DNA of 64,000 nucleotides from Thermohalobaculum sp963700775 (lineage in GTDB: Bacteria; Pseudomonadota; Alphaproteobacteria; Rhodobacterales; Rhodobacteraceae). Position numbers and translations under genes: made by a program. The stretch lies in assembly GCA_963700775.1 (NCBI GenBank), contig CAVOYU010000001.1:124001-188000 (forward strand), in the 5' to 3' direction. Position 1 is the stretch's first letter. Every line of letters begins with the position of its first letter. Below are positions 52,575 through 62,042 of this stretch, in pieces. The notes under the pieces were generated by a model. That model had not been told where the DNA came from, made no database searches, and saw nothing but the letters and a program-made list of their open reading frames with translations.

Positions 52575-54254
52575 TCAGGCGTGCTCCTCGCGCAGTTCCT
52601 CCTCGAGCGCCCGCGCGTAGGCGGTCAGCGCGTCGACCCGGAACAGGGCGCCGATGAGTTCTGGCGGCGCATCGCCTTCCGCCGGTCCGTCAAGCACCGG
52701 CAGGAAACGGCCCTGCAACCGCTCGAACATCGGCAGCGCGCGCGCAAGGCTGTCGCCACGCCAGAGGAACACGCCCTGGTCGACCATCGCCTGGCAGGCC
52801 GTGTCCGACGCGCAGTCCTCGGCACCCCGGACCCGCATCAGCCCGGCGACCGGCATGGTCATCGCGATATAGCCCTGTGGTCCTGTCGAAAGCCGCAAGC
52901 CGCGGCGCTGGAGCTGGGTCAGGAAGAATGACCGCGCGACCATCCGGTCGGCCACAACCGACGCGAGGGAGACCGAGATCAGCACCGCGATCCCCGCCTG
53001 CCAGTCGCCGGTCAGCTCGAACACGATCAGGGTCGACGAGATCGGCGCGCCGAGCACCGCCGAGGCGACCGCTCCGGTCGCCGCCAATGCGTAGAGCCCC
53101 TGGCTGCCGGAGACAGCCGGGAAGAGCTGGATCGCCACCTCGCCAAAGGCGCAGCCGGTCAGCGCTCCCAGCATCAGTGCCGGTGAGAACACGCCGCCAC
53201 CCATGCGCCCGGCATAGGTGATCGCCACCGCCGCCACCTTGACCACTGCGAACACCACAGCGGTCGCGAAGGCGAGCTGTGTCGTCAGCGCCAGGGTCGT
53301 GGTCTCGTAACCGACCCCGATGATGTGCGGAAACTCCAGCGCGATGCTCCCGAGTAGCACCCCCGCCACTGCCGGCCGCAGCCAGTCCGGGATACGCAGC
53401 AGGTGCTGCACCCGGTCGGCAACGCCCTCGGCGAAGAACAGGGTTCGCATCATCACCACGGCGACCACCCCGCAGAGCACCCCCAAAATCATGAAGGCGG
53501 GGATCTCCCAGTAGAAGGCAAGACTGTCTACCGGCAGCGTGAATTCGGTGATGTCGCCGAGATGGATCCGGCCCACCACCGCGGCAGCAACCGAGGCGAT
53601 TACGATCGGCCCGAAGGCATGGAGCGCATAATGTCTGAGCACCACCTCAAGCGCGAACAATGCCCCGGCGATCGGGGCATTGAAGCTGGCGGATACCGCC
53701 GCGGCGGCGGCACAGCCCAGGATGTCCCGGGCAGTAATCGCAGGGGCTCTGAGCCAGTGCGAGACGAACGAGGCGAGCACCGCGCCGATATGGATCGCGG
53801 GCCCTTCGCGTCCAGTGCTGCCGCCGGTCGAAAGCGTCACCAGCGCCGCCAGCGACGAGGCGATGCCGACACGACGCCCGACCCTGCCGCCATGCACCGC
53901 CGCCGCCTCGATGACTGCATCGACCCCGCGCGCCCGGCAATCAACGGTAAAGATGCTGAGAATCAGGCCCACGGTCAGCCCGCCCAGGATCGGCACGGTG
54001 AGCACCACATACCAGGGCAGCGCCGCAGCGGCGGAGTGGATCGTCACGTCATCGGCACCGTAGAAGGTCCGCTGCAGATAGGCGATGGCAAGCCGGAACA
54101 GGATCACCAGGTAACCTGTGGCGATTCCGATCAGCAGCGCCACCGGCCACAGCGTGAGATCATCCCGGACCGCCGGGTGTTTCAGGCTCAGGCGCAGCCG
54201 ACGCGCCCCGACACGGAGCCGTCTGGCAAAGCTGATTCTCCCATTCCCCGGCAT
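52575..54254 (-). CDS. ClC-family chloride channel or antiporter
   Basis: This 559-residue protein has the ClC motifs TGGSTGREGP (gating Glu in GREGP) and MGGGVFSPALMLG (selectivity helix). About sixteen hydrophobic helices are present. A C-terminal cytosolic part of about 100 residues resembles a CBS-like region (GLMRVRGAEDCASDTAC). It moves chloride, probably with protons. It is a single gene, in the same direction as the DASS gene. Confidence 0.92.
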   Translation of the reverse strand: MPGNGRISFARRLRVGARRLRLSLKHPAVRDDLTLWPVALLIGIATGYLVILFRLAIAYLQRTFYGADDVTIHSAAAALPWYVVLTVPILGGLTVGLILSIFTVDCRARGVDAVIEAAAVHGGRVGRRVGIASSLAALVTLSTGGSTGREGPAIHIGAVLASFVSHWLRAPAITARDILGCAAAAAVSASFNAPIAGALFALEVVLRHYALHAFGPIVIASVAAAVVGRIHLGDITEFTLPVDSLAFYWEIPAFMILGVLCGVVAVVMMRTLFFAEGVADRVQHLLRIPDWLRPAVAGVLLGSIALEFPHIIGVGYETTTLALTTQLAFATAVVFAVVKVAAVAITYAGRMGGGVFSPALMLGALTGCAFGEVAIQLFPAVSGSQGLYALAATGAVASAVLGAPISSTLIVFELTGDWQAGIAVLISVSLASVVADRMVARSFFLTQLQRRGLRLSTGPQGYIAMTMPVAGLMRVRGAEDCASDTACQAMVDQGVFLWRGDSLARALPMFERLQGRFLPVLDGPAEGDAPPELIGALFRVDALTAYARALEEELREEHA

Positions 54255-54324
54255 GGCCCCTCACGCCGAGCCAAAGGCCCGAACCTCACCCTAAGATTTT
54301 AACCGGTAACGGAAAAGCGCCAAT

Positions 54325-54843
54325 TCACGTTTTCCGGCGTATCCCCAGCGGATTTCCCGCCAACCGCGGCCGCGGCAGCGCGGCCTGCGCAGCCCGCAGG
54401 CGCTCGATCCGGTCCATCTCCCGGTCCGGGTACGGGGCCGAGCGCCGGGCCTCGAGGTCGACATTCATGGTCAGGCTCTCATATGTCGCCGCCTCGGCTC
54501 CGGTCGCGAGGTTGATCATGGTGACGAAGAAATGGATCCGCTTGTGATCGGCGTCGAGGATCTGGAAGTCGCAAGCGAACTCGTCGCCCTCCACGAGCTC
54601 GGCCAGGTAGTGGGTCTGGGTCTGCAGCGCCATCGGCCCCATCCGGGCCCCGCGGACCAGCGGCTCGCCGATGCCCAGTATCTCGTCGAAGATCTGGTCC
54701 AGCGACTGGTCGAAGGCCCGCGTATAGTAGGCCACGTTCATGTGGCCGTTGTAGTCGATCCACTCCGGCGGCACGCGCCGGGGGCGGGTGCGGATTGGAG
54801 CGGCTGACGGATCCTGGTCGGGGCTTGGCTCGGCTTCGGCCAT
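54325..54843 (-). CDS. Hotdog-fold thioesterase
   Basis: The 172-residue protein has the block PEWIDYNGHMNVAYYTRAFD, the active-site region of 4HBT-type thioesterases. It continues with LAELVEGDEFACDFQILDADHKR and ATYESLTMNVDL. It resembles the thioesterases of carnitine and betainyl-CoA metabolism. There is no carnitine gene beside it. It is divergent from the FAD-linked oxidase gene at 54923. Confidence 0.88.
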   Translation of the reverse strand: MAEAEPSPDQDPSAAPIRTRPRRVPPEWIDYNGHMNVAYYTRAFDQSLDQIFDEILGIGEPLVRGARMGPMALQTQTHYLAELVEGDEFACDFQILDADHKRIHFFVTMINLATGAEAATYESLTMNVDLEARRSAPYPDREMDRIERLRAAQAALPRPRLAGNPLGIRRKT

Positions 54844-54922
54844 CGTCTCCTCGCTTGCGGTTGCCAGCGGGTATAGATCAGCTTATCCGGGTCTGGATCA
54901 AGTGAGGCGGCGGAGAGTTTCG

Positions 54923-56296
54923 ATGACAATCGAGACGGCACTCGCGGAGCTCGCTCCGCATTTCGGCGATCGGCTCAGCCGGTCGGCGGCGGTGCGCGAG
55001 CAGCACGGCCACGACGAGGCGCATCATGCCCCGAGGCCGCCCGACGCGGTGATCTGGCCGCACTCGACAGCGGAGGTCGCGCTGGTGGCGCGCACCTGCA
55101 ACGCCCATGGCTGCCCGATCGTCGCATGGGGCACCGGCACCTCGCTCGAGGGCCAGGTAATTCCGATCCAGGGCGGCATCAGCCTGGATTTCTCCCAGAT
55201 GAACGCGGTGCTGGCTGTCCATGCCGAGGACATGGACGTGGTCTGCCAGCCTGGCATCACCCGCAAGCAGCTCAACGAGCATATCCGCGACACCGGTCTG
55301 TTTTTCCCGGTCGATCCCGGGGCGGACGCCTCGGTCGGCGGCATGGCGGCGACCCGCGCCTCGGGCACCTGCGCGGTACGCTACGGCACCATGCGCGAGG
55401 CGGTGCTGGCGCTTGAAGTGGTGCTGGCCGACGGCCGGGTGATCCGCACCGGCAGCCGGGCCAAGAAATCTGCCGCCGGCTACGACCTCACCCGGCTCTT
55501 CGTCGGCTCGGAAGGCACCCTCGGCATCATCACCGAGCTGACGCTGAGGCTCCACGGTGTCCCCGAGGCAGTCTCGTCGGCGACCTGCGCCTTCCCCGAC
55601 CTCGAAAGCGCGGTCCGGACGGTGATCGAGACGATCCAGATGGGCGTTCCCATGGCCCGGATCGAGCTTCTGGATACCCTGACGATCAAGGGCTTCAACG
55701 CCTATGGCGGGTTCACCCTGCCGGAAAGCCCGACCCTGTTCCTCGAGTTCCACGGCACCGCCGCCTCGGTGGCCGAGCAGGCCGAAACCTTCGGCGAGAT
55801 CGCCGGGTCGCATGGTTGCCTCGGCTTTGAGTGGACGGCCAACCCCGAGGAGCGGACCCGTCTCTGGGCCGCCCGGCACAACGCCTATTATGCCCAGATC
55901 ACTCTCAGGCCCGGCACGCGCGGCTACGTGACCGACGCCTGCGTTCCGATTTCGCGGCTCGCGGAGGCAATCGCCGAGACCGCCGCCGACCTCGCCGAAA
56001 GCCCGCTGATCGCGCCGCTGGTCGGCCATGTGGGCGACGGCAACTTCCACCTCGCCATCCTGATCGACCGCGAGAACGCAGCCGAGCGGGCCGAGGCCGA
56101 GCGCCTCGGCGCCCGCATCTCCGAACGCGCGATCCGGCTCGGCGGCACGGTGACCGGCGAGCACGGCGTCGGCATCGGCAAGCGAAAGTTCATGGAGGCC
56201 GAGCACGGGGCGGCCTGGGCGGTGATGGGCGAGATCAAGCGCAGCTTCGACCCGAACGGCATCCTCAATCCCGGCAAGATGCTGCCCGGAAACTGA
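54923..56296 (+). CDS. FAD-linked oxidase (D-lactate dehydrogenase/GlcD type)
   Basis: The 457-residue flavoprotein has the FAD-binding PCMH domain (residues 40-215: IVAWGTGTSLEGQ, DASVGGMAATRASGT, KKSAAGYDLTRLFVGSEGTLGIITE). The C-terminal FAD-oxidase domain contains HVGDGNFHLAIL and EHGVGIGKRKFME, as in D-lactate dehydrogenase (cytochrome) and glycolate oxidase subunit GlcD. Being alone rather than with GlcE and GlcF, it is more likely a DLD-type enzyme. The start ATG follows GGCGGAGAG. Confidence 0.9.
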   Translation: MTIETALAELAPHFGDRLSRSAAVREQHGHDEAHHAPRPPDAVIWPHSTAEVALVARTCNAHGCPIVAWGTGTSLEGQVIPIQGGISLDFSQMNAVLAVHAEDMDVVCQPGITRKQLNEHIRDTGLFFPVDPGADASVGGMAATRASGTCAVRYGTMREAVLALEVVLADGRVIRTGSRAKKSAAGYDLTRLFVGSEGTLGIITELTLRLHGVPEAVSSATCAFPDLESAVRTVIETIQMGVPMARIELLDTLTIKGFNAYGGFTLPESPTLFLEFHGTAASVAEQAETFGEIAGSHGCLGFEWTANPEERTRLWAARHNAYYAQITLRPGTRGYVTDACVPISRLAEAIAETAADLAESPLIAPLVGHVGDGNFHLAILIDRENAAERAEAERLGARISERAIRLGGTVTGEHGVGIGKRKFMEAEHGAAWAVMGEIKRSFDPNGILNPGKMLPGN

Positions 56297-56301
56297 GCGC
56301 C

Positions 56302-56460
56302 TCAGCGGATGCCGCGGATCAGCAGGAACACCAGCACGACGGCCAGAAGCCCCCAGGGGCTGAACATGAAGCCGATATAGTTGCCGGCAACGGTGTTGAG
56401 GCCCGAGCCGACAGCGTCGCTCGCACCCTTGCCCGCAGTGTGCACCACGTCCCCGAGCAT
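56302..56460 (-). CDS. Small membrane protein (52 aa)
   Basis: The 52-residue peptide starts MLGDVVHTAGKGASDAVGSG and ends with one membrane helix (WGLLAVVLVFLLIRGIR). Its ATG lies two bases after the recN stop, so it is translated from the same message. No family is recognised. Confidence 0.6.
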   Translation of the reverse strand: MLGDVVHTAGKGASDAVGSGLNTVAGNYIGFMFSPWGLLAVVLVFLLIRGIR

Positions 56461-56462
56461 CC

Positions 56463-58121
56463 TCAGCCCGCCTTTTCGATCAGGGCCCTCGCCGCGGACC
56501 GCGCCTCGGGCGTGACCTTCGCGCCAGCCAGCATCCGCGCAATCTCGTCGACCCGCAGGTCCGGCCCCAGCGGCTCGACCTCCGTGCGGGTGGCCTTGCC
56601 ATCTGTCGATTTCGCGATCCGCCAATGGTGAGCGCCTCTCGCCGCGACCTGCGGGCTGTGCGTCACCACCAGCACCTGAGACCCCTCGGCCAGGCGCGAG
56701 AGCCGCTTTCCCACCGCATCGGCGGTGGCGCCCCCTACTCCGCGATCGATCTCGTCGAAGATCATCGTCAGACCCGGCGTCCGCGCCGCGAGGCAGACCT
56801 TGAGCGCCAGCAGGAAGCGCGACAGCTCGCCACCCGAGGCGATGCGGTCGATCGGGCCTTCCGGCGCACCCGGGTTTATCGCCGCGGTGAAGCTGACGTC
56901 GTCGGCACCATCGGGCCCAGGCCGGCCCGGCGCAACCTCGGTTCGGAACCGCGCGTTCTCCATTTTCAGCGGCGCCAGTTCGCGGGTGACGAGCTTGTCG
57001 AGCTTCCTCGCCGCCGCGATGCGTTTGCCGGTCAGTGCCGAGGCCGCCGCTTCAAAGGCGGCCCGCGCCGCGGCGGCGCCCTTCTCCAGCACGGCGATCC
57101 GCCCGCCGCCGAGGTCGAACTCCTCGAGCCGCCGGCGAAACTCGGCGCCGAGGCCCGGCAGGTCGTCGGGTGCCACCTGGTGTTTGCGCGCGAGGCCCCG
57201 GATCGCGAACAGCCGCTCCTCCACCGCCTCAAGCCGGCCGGGATCGAACGTCAGGCGGTCGAGCGCGTCGCCGACCCCGCGCTGTGCCTCGGAGAGATCG
57301 ACCAGCGCCCGGTCGAGCGACTCGATCGGCGCGTCGAGCAGGCCCTCGGCCTTTCCGGCGCAGCGGGTCAGCCAGGACAGCGCCTCGGCCAGCATGCCCT
57401 CGCCCCCTTCCGCCGACAGCGCCTGGGCAGCGCGCGCGACCTCGTCTCTGATCCGCCCGGACGCCTGCATCAGGCGGCGCTCCGCATCCAGCCGCTCGTC
57501 CTCTCCGGCCTCCGGCCCCAGCTTGTCGATCTCCTCGACACTGTGGCGCAAATACTCGGCATCGCCCGCGGCCCGCTCGAGCCTCGAGCGCGCATCCGCC
57601 AGCGCGGCATCGGCCTCTCGCGCCGCATCCCAAAGCCGCCGGGTCTCGGCGACCGCCGGCCCGTGCCCGGCGAAGGAGTCGAGCAGCGGACGGTGGGCGC
57701 GCGGGTTCAGCAGGCCGCGGTCGTCATGCTGGCCATGCACCTCGACCAGGAGCTCGCCCGCCTGCCGCAGACCCTCGGCGCTGATGCGCTGATCATTGAC
57801 GAAACAGCGCCCCGGCCCGTCCTGCGCCGCGACCCGGCGCAGCACCAGCTCGCCCGGCGCCGCCTCGATCCCGAGCTCCGTCAGCAGCGCCAGCGCCGGG
57901 TGCCCCGCTTCGACCCCGAACACCGCGGTTACCGAGGCCTGCGCGCCACTGCCGCCCACCAGCTCGCGCCCGGCCTTGCGGCCAAGCGCGAAGCCCAGAG
58001 CGTCGAGCAGGATCGACTTGCCCGCCCCGGTCTCGCCGGTCAGGACATTGAGACCCTCGCGGAAATCAAGCCGCAGCGCCTCGATCAGGACGATGTTCCG
58101 GATCTCGAGGCTGTGCAGCAT
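56463..58121 (-). CDS. recN: DNA repair protein RecN
   Basis: RecN is the SMC-like ATPase of double-strand break repair. The 552 residues include Walker A GETGAGKSIL at the N-terminus, two coiled coils in the middle (residues 150-380), the ABC signature IASGGELSRFLLAL, and Walker B TMIFDEIDRGVGG. The start ATG 58121 opens LHSLEIRNIVLIEAL, as usual. It follows bamD by 24 bases on the same strand. The bamD-recN order is common in Alphaproteobacteria. Confidence 0.97.
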   Translation of the reverse strand: MLHSLEIRNIVLIEALRLDFREGLNVLTGETGAGKSILLDALGFALGRKAGRELVGGSGAQASVTAVFGVEAGHPALALLTELGIEAAPGELVLRRVAAQDGPGRCFVNDQRISAEGLRQAGELLVEVHGQHDDRGLLNPRAHRPLLDSFAGHGPAVAETRRLWDAAREADAALADARSRLERAAGDAEYLRHSVEEIDKLGPEAGEDERLDAERRLMQASGRIRDEVARAAQALSAEGGEGMLAEALSWLTRCAGKAEGLLDAPIESLDRALVDLSEAQRGVGDALDRLTFDPGRLEAVEERLFAIRGLARKHQVAPDDLPGLGAEFRRRLEEFDLGGGRIAVLEKGAAAARAAFEAAASALTGKRIAAARKLDKLVTRELAPLKMENARFRTEVAPGRPGPDGADDVSFTAAINPGAPEGPIDRIASGGELSRFLLALKVCLAARTPGLTMIFDEIDRGVGGATADAVGKRLSRLAEGSQVLVVTHSPQVAARGAHHWRIAKSTDGKATRTEVEPLGPDLRVDEIARMLAGAKVTPEARSAARALIEKAG

Positions 58122-58145
58122 CCGGACCCGTTCCCCCGGCGTGGC

Positions 58146-58991
58146 TCAGAGCCACTCGCCCTTGATCACCCGGCGGTAGACCCGGTCGAAGAACCCGTCC
58201 GCATCCTCGCCCTCGGGGAGCAGGTTGCGGCCGGTCAGCAGAGCGTAGCTGTTGGCATACCAGTCCGACCCAGGATAGTTGTGGCCAAGGATCGCCGCCG
58301 CGGCGATCGCCTCCCTCTCCAGCCCCATGGCCAGATTGGCTTCGACGAGGCGGTGCAGCGCTTCGGGCACCTGGCTGGTGGTCTGATACTTGTCGACCAC
58401 GACCCGGAACCGGTTGATGGCCGCCGGGTAGAAGCCGCGCTTCAAGTAGTAGCGGCCGATCTCCATCTCCTTGCCGGCAAGATGGTCGAGCGTCAGGTCG
58501 ATCTTGAGCTGGGCATCCCGGGCGAACTCGCTCTCGGGATAGCGGTTCACCACTTCGCGAAGCGCCTGCAACGCGTTCTCGGTGGTGCCCTGGTCGCGGC
58601 CGACATCGACGATGTTGTCGTAATAGGTCAACGCAATCAGGTGCTGCGCGTAAGCCGCATCCTTGTCCGAGGGATAGAGGTCTAGGTAGCGCCGCGCCGA
58701 GCCGCGCGCCGCGCTATAGTCGCCGGCCTGGTAGGATGAGAACGCCGACATGATGATCGCACGCTTGGCGAGCTGCGAGAACGGGTATAGCCGGTCGATT
58801 TCGTTGAATGTCTTGGCGGCCTGCTCCTCATTGCCGTCCGCGAGCTGTGACTCGGCAAGCTGGAAGATCTCGCCCGGCGGCATGTCCTCGACGTCCTGGT
58901 CGTCGCTCTTGAACGCGGAGCAGCCCCCAAGCACCAGGGTGATGGCCAGTGCCGCGGCTGCAACAGGGCGTTTCAGGAGCGGTGTGGTCAT
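58146..58991 (-). CDS. bamD: Outer membrane assembly lipoprotein BamD
   Basis: BamD is part of the beta-barrel assembly machine in the outer membrane. The 281-residue protein has a lipoprotein signal with Cys24 (LVLGGCS), then TPR helices in which the family blocks QLADGNEEQAAKTFNEIDRL, YPFSQLAKRA and RYLDLYPSDKDAAYAQHLIAL are seen. Start ATG 58991 is chosen to give the correct signal; the longer open frame is not used. It follows lpxC in the same direction after a 167-base gap. Confidence 0.96.
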   Translation of the reverse strand: MTTPLLKRPVAAAALAITLVLGGCSAFKSDDQDVEDMPPGEIFQLAESQLADGNEEQAAKTFNEIDRLYPFSQLAKRAIIMSAFSSYQAGDYSAARGSARRYLDLYPSDKDAAYAQHLIALTYYDNIVDVGRDQGTTENALQALREVVNRYPESEFARDAQLKIDLTLDHLAGKEMEIGRYYLKRGFYPAAINRFRVVVDKYQTTSQVPEALHRLVEANLAMGLEREAIAAAAILGHNYPGSDWYANSYALLTGRNLLPEGEDADGFFDRVYRRVIKGEWL

Positions 58992-59158
58992 CCGTCGTAT
59001 CCTCCGGTTCGCGGGCCGAGCGCCCCGGCGGACGGGGTGATGGCGCAGTAGGGATAATGCGCGGTCTGGATGGTGGCGCATTGCGGCGCAGAATAGTCAT
59101 CCGCCGCCGGTTCGGGAAGGGGGTTGATCGGCCGGGCGAAGGGCGCTTTGGCGCAGGC

Positions 59159-60077
59159 TCAGACGGCAGCCGGAACCGGGAGCGCCCGAACCGTCGGCAC
59201 CTCGAGCGGCTGTGCCGTATCGAGGTATTCAGGCGCCTCGCACCAGCGCCACGCTGACAACTGATCGAACAGCCGCCGGAGCAGCAGGTTGGTCACCTCA
59301 TGCCCGGCCTTGAAGCCGACGTAGCGGCCGATGATCGGCGCGCCCGCCAGCGCGAGGTCGCCGATGGCGTCCAGCATCTTGTGGCGGACGAACTCGTCGG
59401 GATGGCGGAGCCCGCCAGCGTTAAGCACCCGGCCGCGGTCGACCACGATGGCATTGTCGAGCCCGCCGCCACGCACCAACCCCATGCCCCTGAGAAGTCT
59501 CGACATCGGAGAGCAGCCCGAAGGTCCGGCTGTCGATCAGCTCGGCCAGGATTGACTGTGGCGTGAGCGTGATTGACCGGGTCTGGGAACCGATCGCAGG
59601 ATCGTCGTATCGCACGGTGAAGTGCATCTCTGGCCGGGGTGCCGGCAGAAACGCGGCCGAGCGGCCGTCCAGGTGCACGAACACCGGCTCGAGGATCCGG
59701 ATCGCGCGCCGGGTCCCCGGTGCATCGCGGAACCCCGCCCGGATCAGACCGCGCGCAAAATCCGCGGCGCTGCCGTCCAGCGCCGGGACCTCCGGGCCGT
59801 CGAGGATCACCGAGGCATCGGTGACGCCGCAGCTGCAAAGTGCGGCCAGAAGGTGCTCGACCGTGCCGGCATGGGCGCCATCGGCATTGCCGAGGGATGT
59901 GCGGTAGCGGGTCTCGACGACGAAGTCATGGCGGGCCGGGATCGCCCGGGTGTCCGCGCCGCAGCGGAACGTCAGCCCGGCGCCAGGCGGAGCTGACTCG
60001 ACGGTGGCCGCGACCGGAAGGCCGCAGTGAAGGCCGACGCCGCGGAAGGTGACCGCGCTGCTGACAGTCCTGAACAT
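59159..60077 (-). pseudogene. lpxC: UDP-3-O-acyl-GlcNAc deacetylase, apparent +1 frameshift
   Basis: LpxC makes the committed step of lipid A synthesis. From ATG 60077 the family sequence is good (GLHCG, zinc His75 in GTVEHLLAAL, LDGSAADF) to TFGLLSDVE. It then continues in another frame as LLRGMGLVRGGGLDNAIVVD and FVRHKMLDAIGDLALAG (zinc His and Asp). One extra A at about 59498 (GAG-A-CTT) explains the break; removing it aligns with the spacing of other LpxC proteins. Because lpxC is essential in most such bacteria, a sequence error is more likely than real loss. Frame-corrected length is about 306 residues. Confidence 0.85.
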
Positions 60078-60235
60078 CCGTCTCTGCGCCCCTCGCCCGG
60101 ACAGCGATTGCCGGCGAAGCACGCGCTCCGCCGCCGAATGCTAGCGCCGAGGTTCTACCGAATGGTGCAGAGCCCTCTCAAATCAAACTTTATGACGCTT
60201 TGCGACCGTTGCCCGAAAGATACCAGTGCCGGAAA

Positions 60236-60263
60236 TGAAAAGAGCCGCCCCGCGAGGGGCGGC
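60236..60263 (-). terminator. Intrinsic terminator after ftsZ
   Basis: On the minus strand the stem GCCGCCCC, loop TCGC, GGGGCGGC is followed by TCTTTTC. It lies about 50 bases past the ftsZ stop and before lpxC. This would insulate lpxC from the division operon. Confidence 0.75.
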
Positions 60264-60310
60264 CAAGCTAGGATGAAGAGGGTCGTCCAGAAAGTCGTCT
60301 TGCCCGGGCC

Positions 60311-61936
60311 TCAGTTCGCCTGGCGGCGGAGGAATGCCGGGATCTCGCCTTCGTCCTCGTCGCTGTCGCGCGAGCGCGCCGGATCGGAGAACCGTTCGGC
60401 GCGGGGCTCCGGATGGGTGCTGCCGGCAACGCGGTGGATCAGCTTGTTGATCGCGAACAGGCCCGACCGCGCGCCCGAGGAAAGGCGGCTCTCGGGCTCG
60501 GTCACACCCCGCCGTTCCGGCACCCTGTCGGCCACCAGACTCGGCTCGGCGCGCGAGGGCATCTCGCGCTCCTGATGTGCGACGTCGAACAGTTCCGGCT
60601 CGTCGTCCACCATATGGGTGGGGCGCGACGGCGCCTCGTCCCGGCGGGCACGCGCGGCCATGGCCCGCTGGCGCACTTCCTCAGCCCGGGCCCGGATTTC
60701 GTCCGGGGTCGGCGCGCTTCCGGCACGGGTCTCGGCCGGGCGCGCAGGCTCGGACGCAACGCGCTGGGCGGCGGCCGGTTGCGGCGCAGGGCGCGGCTGC
60801 TGCACCGGCTCCGCCGCGATCTCCGGCTCGGGCTCCCGCTCGCGGATGGCGGCCGGACGCTGCGGCTCGGTACGGCGCTGGGTGCCGCGGACCGCCGACA
60901 TGATGCCGGGATCGGTCGCCTGCGGGCGGCGGCGCGGCGTGCTCTCCAGCGGCGGGCGCTGGACCGCATTCTCGACGTCGATGCCGGTGGCGACGACGGA
61001 CACGCGCATCCTGCCTTCCATTTCCGGATCGATCGCCGAGCCGAACTTGATCATGGCGTTCGGGTCGACCTCTTCCTTGATCCGGTTGGCGGCCTCGTCC
61101 ATCTCGAACAGCGTCAGATCGTAGCCGCCGGTGATGTTGATCAGCACCCCCTTGGCGCCTTTCAGGCTGACCTCGTCGAGGAGCGGGTTGGCGATCGCCT
61201 TCTCGGCCGCGTCGATGGCGCGGGTCTCGCCCTCGGCCTCGCCGGTGCCCATCATCGCCTTGCCCATCTCCTCCATCACCGAGCGGACGTCGGCGAAGTC
61301 GAGATTGATCATGCCGGGGCGCACCATCAGGTCGGTCACGCCCTGGACGCCCTGGTAGAGCACGTCGTCGGCCATCATGAAGGCCTCGACGAAGGTGGTG
61401 CGCTCGGAGGCGACCTGGAACAGGTTCTGGTTCGGGATCACGATCAGCGTGTCGACCACCGACTGCATGTCGGCCACGCCCTGCTCGGCGAGCTGCATCC
61501 GCCGCGCGCCCTCGAACTGGAACGGCTTGGTGACCACGCCGACGGTCAGGATGCCCATCTCGCGGGCGGCGCGGGCCACGACCGGGGCAGCACCGGTGCC
61601 GGTGCCGCCGCCCATGCCGCCGGTGATGAAGCACATATGGGTGCCGTCGAGGTGATTCATGATCTCCTCGATCGACTCCTCCGCGGCTGAAAGCCCGACT
61701 TCGGGCTTCGAGCCGGCGCCAAGGCCGCGGGTCACCCCGGTGCCAAGCTGGATCTTCCGCTGCGCCCGCGAATGCGAAAGCGCCTGGGCGTCGGTGTTCG
61801 CCGCGACGAATTCGACACCCTGGAGCTTCTTCTCGATCATGTTGTTGATTGCGTTCCCGCCGGCGCCGCCCACGCCGAACACGGTAATCCGCGCCCGCAA
61901 GTCATGATCCTCGGGTTGATGTAGGTTAAGTGCCAT
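60311..61936 (-). CDS. ftsZ: Cell division protein FtsZ
   Basis: FtsZ is the tubulin-like GTPase that forms the division ring. The 541-residue protein has the GTP signature GGGTGTG at residues 109-115, the T7 loop NLDFADVRSVM, a very long disordered linker from about residue 330 (Arg/Pro/Glu-rich), and the C-terminal peptide DEGEIPAFLRRQAN that binds FtsA. Linker length is typical for Alphaproteobacteria. The start ATG follows AGGCAGGA. It is the last gene of the ftsQ-ftsA-ftsZ run, 106 bases after ftsA. Confidence 0.98.
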   Translation of the reverse strand: MALNLHQPEDHDLRARITVFGVGGAGGNAINNMIEKKLQGVEFVAANTDAQALSHSRAQRKIQLGTGVTRGLGAGSKPEVGLSAAEESIEEIMNHLDGTHMCFITGGMGGGTGTGAAPVVARAAREMGILTVGVVTKPFQFEGARRMQLAEQGVADMQSVVDTLIVIPNQNLFQVASERTTFVEAFMMADDVLYQGVQGVTDLMVRPGMINLDFADVRSVMEEMGKAMMGTGEAEGETRAIDAAEKAIANPLLDEVSLKGAKGVLINITGGYDLTLFEMDEAANRIKEEVDPNAMIKFGSAIDPEMEGRMRVSVVATGIDVENAVQRPPLESTPRRRPQATDPGIMSAVRGTQRRTEPQRPAAIREREPEPEIAAEPVQQPRPAPQPAAAQRVASEPARPAETRAGSAPTPDEIRARAEEVRQRAMAARARRDEAPSRPTHMVDDEPELFDVAHQEREMPSRAEPSLVADRVPERRGVTEPESRLSSGARSGLFAINKLIHRVAGSTHPEPRAERFSDPARSRDSDEDEGEIPAFLRRQAN

Positions 61937-62042
61937 TTTCCTGCCTCTTCATTGTTTCCGGCTGCCGGTAACCTCGGCCTCCGTTTGCTCGTTATGTTTT
62001 GTTACAAACTAACCGATAGGCGAACGCACGTCACGCGGGATT

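Noticed and set aside
56625..58685. 686-codon plus-strand frame
   Set aside because: Antisense shadow across recN and bamD.
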